Shown: positions 6,451 through 10,641 of the stretch, piece by piece | How the letters are laid out: every line of letters starts with the position of its first letter | Numbering within the stretch: the stretch's first letter is position 1 | From: Oceanospirillaceae bacterium UBA7410 | Lineage (GTDB): Bacteria; Pseudomonadota; Gammaproteobacteria; Pseudomonadales; Balneatricaceae | Length of the DNA stretch: 10,641 nt | Reading direction: 5' to 3' | Assembly (NCBI GenBank): GCA_002470565.1 | Contig: DKMQ01000102.1 | Coordinates: forward strand, 8,166 to 18,806 | The notes under the pieces: generated by a model | What the model was told of the DNA's origin: nothing | What the model saw: only the letters and a program-made list of their open reading frames with translations | The model's database searches: none | Made by a program: the position numbers and the translations under genes

Positions 6451-6609
6451 CACTCAAACGCACACCTAAGGTCTTTAATTCAATTCCACAAAAAGGTAAA
6501 ACTGTGCTATTTTTTATCTGATTAAATGACTAATTATTTAAAGCAGCCGGCTTCACTTTATTCTAGGTGAATGCTTAGTGTTGTTCTGCTAATAAAAATG
6601 GAGCATTGA

Positions 6610-8730
6610 ATGAGTTCTTTCATACGTGTGTTGGCTTTATTAATGACCTTGAACTTTAGCTTCACTGTGTCGGCTAATTCAACGAAAGGCACACAAGAAA
6701 CTATCCTTCAGCACTTTCAAAGGCATGCACCGGCAGACACCTTGTTTTACATGGATGGTCTAGTGAATCCTGAAATATCCGGTGCCGCAGAAAACTTTGG
6801 CGCTAATAATTTACAAATAGACTTGTTAGTTAATCAACTGGAAAGTTTAAACTCCAAGCAATACACTGCTGAGATTGACTTCCTAGTTAGCTTACTCAAA
6901 AGTGGGCTTGAAGATAAAAGTGATGGATTATATGACTTAAGCAGTGTTTATGGCCTGCATGAAAGTATGGCCAGTGCGGTTTATTTAGATGGGTTGATTC
7001 CTGTTGTCCAACTGGCAGTTAACGACTCACAGTCGCTGATCAAGTTGTTTTCTCACGCAGGCAAGCAAAGTGGGGTAAAGCATCAAGTACAAACCTGGGG
7101 CATTCATGATGTCAATTTATGGCGACTACAAACAAAACAAGACTTGGGTTTTGATTTGTGGCTAGCGTTGGCAATATCAGACAATGTCGCTAGCATTTCT
7201 ATCATGCCTGATAAGCTCTCTAAGGCGCGTCGCTTGGATGTACTAGGCTTGTTACCAGAAGCCTATTCTGTGGCTGATAGCCAAAGCATGGCAAAGATAA
7301 GAGAGGCTGAAGGGTATTTAACCTACTCCGCTGGATTTATTAACTTGTTTGAAATGGCCAGGGCAGTGAGCGACCCACAAAGCAGCAAAGCGGGCGAAGA
7401 TTTAATTGCGCTTGTTGGTGATGAGTTTTTGTCTGACATAACCAAAGCTTGCAGACGAGACTGGTTAGAGATCGCAGAGGCTGTGCCAAAACTAGTGTTT
7501 GGTGTGGACAGCATGGATCTACAAGGCGATGTGTTAGATTTAGATGCGCATCTGTTATTACAAATTACAGACGTTGGAGTAGCGCAAGCTCTTGAACAGC
7601 TTAATGGGCACCTTCCCAGCTATACATTGACAGCCCAAGATGCGCTGTTTTCTGCCGCCTTAGGTTTTGATATGAGTGCTTTGGTACCAGTAATGAGTCA
7701 GCTTAGAAGCAAAATGCTTGCTGCCGACTTTAGCTGTGACGAGCTTCAGGACCTACAAAAAGAGGCCATGGCTATGGATTTGTCAGCCTTATTTATTGCG
7801 GCATCTGCTGGACAAGGCTTTAGCGGATTGGGTGCTGCCATTTATGACATAGACTTAGCTACTATTGCAGATGGAAGTGTGGTCATAGACGCCATTGTTT
7901 CAATCACCACACAATACCCCGAATTACTGTCAAGTTTAGTGCCGTTTGTGCCCCAATTATCAGGTGTGGAAATACCTTCTGATGGCTCTAGCGTGGCGTT
8001 GAATATAGCAGAGCTACCGCCAGGTATAACACCAAAATTGGCGGTAAAAGGTAAACATTTTGTCATCTTTGATGGCCCAATTAGTAAACGAGTAGCACAA
8101 GAGATGCGGTTTGAAAAAACCAATAAGCTTGGCATATATTCATCATCTATTAACTACGAAAAACTAGGCAATATGGTTAGTCAGGGGATAGGTATCTTTG
8201 CTGGTGAGAGCGGCTTTAAAGCCCATGAGTGCGCTGATTTGCATGTTAGTATGGCTACCCTTTCCAATACAAAAGCGAATATAACCATGCAAATGGCCGC
8301 ACAAAGTAAAGGTATTCGTTTTGATGTTAATAGCCGTGTAAAACTACCGGCTAATAGCCCCAGTGGTGAGCCAACAAATGCCGTCAAGCCTGGTAACTAC
8401 CTGCTACAAACTCTCGCCCAGGGCTGTGAATGGATTGATGTGGGCACTGAAAGCATACACGCTGATGGTACAGGGCAATATGAAATCATCAATGAAACGC
8501 AAGAATGTGCCACTTTCCAAGCGCAATATGATTGGCAGCAACTGGGTGGGCGGCTTGTGTTCAGTGAAACTTTGTCGCAAGCAAGAGAGAGTTGTAACCA
8601 GGCTATGGATGACCAAGAATTGCTGACAAGCCAGTGTATCCTGCTAGCTTCACGTGGAAGTGGATTTGACTGTTTGTTTATAGGATCCAACGATACTCAT
8701 GTTATTTATCGTTATGCATTGATTCCTTAG
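6610..8730 (+). CDS. exported protein of unknown function, duplicated core and Cys-rich C-terminus
   Basis: I do not recognise a named family; 706 residues. Residues 1-22 form a type I signal peptide (Arg6, a hydrophobic stretch, cleavage probably after VSA), so the protein is likely periplasmic or secreted; no lipobox and no second membrane segment are seen. The mature start has PADTLFYMDG (41-50), loosely like DUF3352-type proteins. Two segments look related: 184-204 with 235-250, and 475-496 with 507-522 (a strand-rich stretch, then GYLTYSAGF versus LGIYSSSIN), suggesting an internal duplication. Eight cysteines occur at 281, 376, 541, 606, 633, 662, 676 and 688; five cluster after 600 in a separable C-terminal part. 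The even number fits disulphides. No enzyme motif is visible. GGAG (6600-6603) six bases before the ATG supports the start. It seems monocistronic or weakly linked to topB, 79 bases on. Confidence 0.85.
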   Translation: MSSFIRVLALLMTLNFSFTVSANSTKGTQETILQHFQRHAPADTLFYMDGLVNPEISGAAENFGANNLQIDLLVNQLESLNSKQYTAEIDFLVSLLKSGLEDKSDGLYDLSSVYGLHESMASAVYLDGLIPVVQLAVNDSQSLIKLFSHAGKQSGVKHQVQTWGIHDVNLWRLQTKQDLGFDLWLALAISDNVASISIMPDKLSKARRLDVLGLLPEAYSVADSQSMAKIREAEGYLTYSAGFINLFEMARAVSDPQSSKAGEDLIALVGDEFLSDITKACRRDWLEIAEAVPKLVFGVDSMDLQGDVLDLDAHLLLQITDVGVAQALEQLNGHLPSYTLTAQDALFSAALGFDMSALVPVMSQLRSKMLAADFSCDELQDLQKEAMAMDLSALFIAASAGQGFSGLGAAIYDIDLATIADGSVVIDAIVSITTQYPELLSSLVPFVPQLSGVEIPSDGSSVALNIAELPPGITPKLAVKGKHFVIFDGPISKRVAQEMRFEKTNKLGIYSSSINYEKLGNMVSQGIGIFAGESGFKAHECADLHVSMATLSNTKANITMQMAAQSKGIRFDVNSRVKLPANSPSGEPTNAVKPGNYLLQTLAQGCEWIDVGTESIHADGTGQYEIINETQECATFQAQYDWQQLGGRLVFSETLSQARESCNQAMDDQELLTSQCILLASRGSGFDCLFIGSNDTHVIYRYALIP

Positions 8731-8797
8731 GCGGTGTTTTACGTTAAAATTACAGGCTATGGCTACTAGATGCTAGCTTAGGCCACATCGTAGGTTT

Positions 8798-8812
8798 TGA
8801 GAAAATTAAGTG
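8798..8812 (+). promoter_or_regulatory. ribosome binding region and GTG start of topB
   Basis: TGAGA (8798-8802) lies seven bases before GTG (8810-8812). This modest Shine-Dalgarno supports GTG as the start; the resulting protein begins (M)ILYIAEKPS, which matches the N-terminus of E. coli TopB without extension. I found no convincing promoter or terminator in the 79 bases between the preceding stop and this start. Confidence 0.6.
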
Positions 8813-10641
8813 ATTTTATATATAGCCGAAAAACCAAGTGTAGGGCGTGCCATAGCCGATGCCTTGCCCAAACCTCACCAAAAAGGTGACGGGTGTATCA
8901 CTGTGGCCTCTGGAGATGTGGTCACTTGGTGTATTGGCCACTTGTTAGAGCAAGCAGAGCCAGAAGTTTATAACCCAGATTATAAAAAATGGGATAAAGC
9001 ACATTTGCCTATTATTCCTGCAAAATGGAAGTCACAAGTAAAGCCACAAACACGTAAACAATTTAATGTGGTTAAAAAACTTATTAAGCAAGCAGATACT
9101 TTGGTAAATGCAGGGGACCCAGATCGAGTAGGTCAAATTTTAGTGGATGAAGTAATCAATTATTGTAACGTAAGCCCCGCCAAACGAGCGTCAACAAAGC
9201 GGTGTTTGATTAATGATATGAACCTTGATGCCATCAAAAAATCTCTTAACAATCTCCACAATAATATAGATTTTATTCCCCTTGCGACGTCTGCACTGGC
9301 AAGAGCTAGAGCAGACTGGCTATACGGTATTAACATGACTCGCTTATGCACGCTGCAGGGGCAAAGCTCAGGTTATAAGGGTGTGCTTTCTATTGGTAGA
9401 GTGCAAACCCCTATTTTGGGTTTAGTTGTGCATCGAGACCAAGCTATTGAGAAATTTGTTTCAAAAACGTTCTATGAAGTATTTATCACTTTGCAAACGA
9501 CTCAAGGTGAACAGTTCATTGCTAAATGGAAGCCTAGTAAAGCGTGCGAACCCTATGCAGATGAAGAAGGCAGAATCCTTTCCAACCAGCTAGCATCCAC
9601 AGTAGTGAATAAAGTAATGCATCAGCAAGGCGTGGTCACTGTGGTTAAACAAACCAAAAAGAAGCAAGCCCCACCATTACCCTATAACCTCTCCACACTG
9701 CAAATAGATGCGTCTAAACGTTTTAACTTATCTGCCCAGCAAACATTAGACATATGTCAGCAACTTTATGAAAAGTATAAGTTAATTACTTATCCTCGTT
9801 CTGATAGCCGTCATCTACCTCGTGGCCATCTCAATGATAAGAGCAAAGTAACCCAAGCCATTGCTAAAACCAGCCCCACTTTAGCGGACGCGGTAACACA
9901 AGCAGATTTATCAATTGTGAGTAATGCATGGAACGACTCTAAGGTAGGCGCGCACCATGGAATTATCCCTACGGCAAGATCTACAGGCAGTGCTGCACTG
10001 AGCAAGGATGCCAGCAACGTATATGAATTAATTGCTAGGCAATACCTCATTCAGTTTTATCCTCACTTTGAATTTGCTGAAAAGCAAATTGATAGTGAAG
10101 TGGCAGGAGGACTATTTATAGCAAAACAAAAAGATGTGCTGTGCCAAGGATGGAAGGCATTATTTCCAAAACCTAAGTCTTCTAAAAGTGATAATGAATT
10201 TGCTAGCAAAAACCTACCTAATGTTGCAAAAGGACATTCAGTGGATTGCATAGATGCCAGCCTTAATGAAAAACAAACCAGCCCATCAAAGCATTTTACA
10301 GACGCCACTTTACTTGGGGCAATGACTGGTATTGCTAGATATGTATCAAGTGTTGATATAAAAAAAGTACTCTCAGAAACTGACGGTTTGGGCACTGAAG
10401 CTACGCGGGCAGGGATCATTGAGCTGTTATTTAAAAGGCAGTTTTTAGCTCGTAAAGGCAAAGAAATCCATGCAACACAGGTGGGCAGACAACTGATTAA
10501 TAGCCTGCCAGAGCAAATGGTCTTGCCTGATATGACGGCCCACTGGGAATCTCAGCTTGAAGCGATTAGTAAAAAAGATATTAAATATGAAGCGTTTATG
10601 CACCCCCTAACTCGAAGCCTAAGCACTTTGATTGAAGAGGT
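8810..10641 (+). CDS. topB: DNA topoisomerase III, 3'-truncated by window end
   Basis: Type IA topoisomerase that relaxes negative supercoils and separates linked DNA single strands, working in decatenation and with RecQ-type helicases. It is open through codon 610 without a stop; E. coli TopB has 653 residues, so roughly 40 or more C-terminal residues lie outside. The Toprim domain starts with IAEKPS (Glu7, Lys8) and carries Asp103 and Asp105 in GDPDRVGQ. Tyr328 in LITYPRSDSR is the DNA-linking tyrosine, at the same number as in E. coli, with Arg330 beside it. Later come AHHGIIPTARS (His382-His383), HFTDATLL (from 495) and DGLGTEATRAG (525-535). Oddity: the third acidic residue of DxDxE is Val107 (GTA, 9128-9130). 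No other defect or frameshift is seen. Plasmid-type TopB/TraE proteins are a less likely alternative given the collinearity with the chromosomal enzyme. Confidence 0.95.
   Translation, partial: MILYIAEKPSVGRAIADALPKPHQKGDGCITVASGDVVTWCIGHLLEQAEPEVYNPDYKKWDKAHLPIIPAKWKSQVKPQTRKQFNVVKKLIKQADTLVNAGDPDRVGQILVDEVINYCNVSPAKRASTKRCLINDMNLDAIKKSLNNLHNNIDFIPLATSALARARADWLYGINMTRLCTLQGQSSGYKGVLSIGRVQTPILGLVVHRDQAIEKFVSKTFYEVFITLQTTQGEQFIAKWKPSKACEPYADEEGRILSNQLASTVVNKVMHQQGVVTVVKQTKKKQAPPLPYNLSTLQIDASKRFNLSAQQTLDICQQLYEKYKLITYPRSDSRHLPRGHLNDKSKVTQAIAKTSPTLADAVTQADLSIVSNAWNDSKVGAHHGIIPTARSTGSAALSKDASNVYELIARQYLIQFYPHFEFAEKQIDSEVAGGLFIAKQKDVLCQGWKALFPKPKSSKSDNEFASKNLPNVAKGHSVDCIDASLNEKQTSPSKHFTDATLLGAMTGIARYVSSVDIKKVLSETDGLGTEATRAGIIELLFKRQFLARKGKEIHATQVGRQLINSLPEQMVLPDMTAHWESQLEAISKKDIKYEAFMHPLTRSLSTLIEE

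Larger units (their letters stand above)
6363..6609. other. intergenic region upstream of the exported-protein gene
   Basis: The 247 bases between the terminator and the next ATG hold no convincing gene on either strand. They are AT-rich and contain two inverted repeats (6380-6410 and 6410-6428), the direct repeat TAACG (6389-6393 and 6401-6405), a candidate promoter near 6423-6450, and TTCAC/GTGAA (6552-6556/6567-6571), a short inverted repeat 39 bases before the start codon. A 5' untranslated leader of up to about 150 bases is possible. I recognise no riboswitch. Confidence 0.6.

Noticed and set aside
6308..6463. Minus-strand frame of 51 codons from a GTG, with a hydrophobic stretch AWAVALIITLVATT
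   Set aside because: It has no ATG, I saw no clear ribosome binding site, and it reads straight through the terminator hairpin and the orphan -10. Translations across A/T-flanked terminators of this kind commonly give such KLQPIKKA-like artefacts.
8755..8785. Terminator or operator hairpin between the exported-protein gene and topB
   Set aside because: Only competing four-base stems (GCTA/TAGC, TGGC/GCCA) with no T-run can be drawn, which is not above chance.
10063..10461. Minus-strand open frame of 132 codons inside topB
   Set aside because: It lies fully antisense to well-conserved topB sequence, including DGLGTEATRAG, and its translation shows no recognisable motif. It is a shadow of topB.

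Overview
The window reads as chromosomal DNA of a Gram-negative gammaproteobacterium, possibly a marine one. The pointers are a TopB that keeps the residue numbering of the E. coli enzyme (Tyr328, Asp103, Asp105), a tRNA-Val(GAC) of gammaproteobacterial type with a stable-RNA promoter, and a GH42 beta-galactosidase with the motifs of Gram-negative cytoplasmic enzymes. Base composition is moderate and somewhat AT-leaning. Species cannot be fixed from the sequence. All genes lie on the + strand.

Region 1 (1-6009) is the downstream part of a galactoside catabolic operon. In order it holds a 5'-truncated SDR sugar dehydrogenase, dgoK, dgoA, an SMP-30-type sugar lactonase, a GH42 beta-galactosidase and galM. 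Genes overlap by 1 or 4 bases or lie 1 to 4 bases apart, so one mRNA with translational coupling is likely. Together they fit the De Ley-Doudoroff route. GH42 frees galactose from lactose or a galacto-oligosaccharide, and GalM equilibrates its anomers. The SDR oxidises galactose to the lactone and the lactonase opens it to galactonate. A dehydratase (not in the window, presumably upstream) would give KDGal, DgoK phosphorylates it, and DgoA cleaves the product to pyruvate and glyceraldehyde 3-phosphate. The transporter, regulator and operon promoter are also not visible. The SDR has Asn where the catalytic Lys of YxxxK is expected.

Region 2 (6010-6609) is non-coding apart from a tRNA-Val(GAC). 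The tRNA has its own promoter (TTTACA-17-TATCAT with a GC-rich discriminator). Downstream come a second, apparently ownerless -10 element (CCCCTATAATGCG) and a strong symmetric rho-independent terminator. The remaining part before the next gene carries inverted repeats and a weak promoter candidate.

Region 3 (6610-8730) is one gene for a 706-residue exported protein of unknown function, with a signal peptide, a probable internal duplication and a cysteine-rich C-terminal part.

Region 4 (8810-10641) is topB, DNA topoisomerase III, cut off by the window end at codon 610. Its Toprim acidic triad reads D-x-D-x-V instead of D-x-D-x-E.

The most interesting points are the two catalytic-residue substitutions (SDR and TopB), the uncharacterised exported protein and the orphan promoter next to the tRNA. 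I see no CRISPR array, insertion sequence, phage gene or defence system. I do not see a clearly new biological system here.
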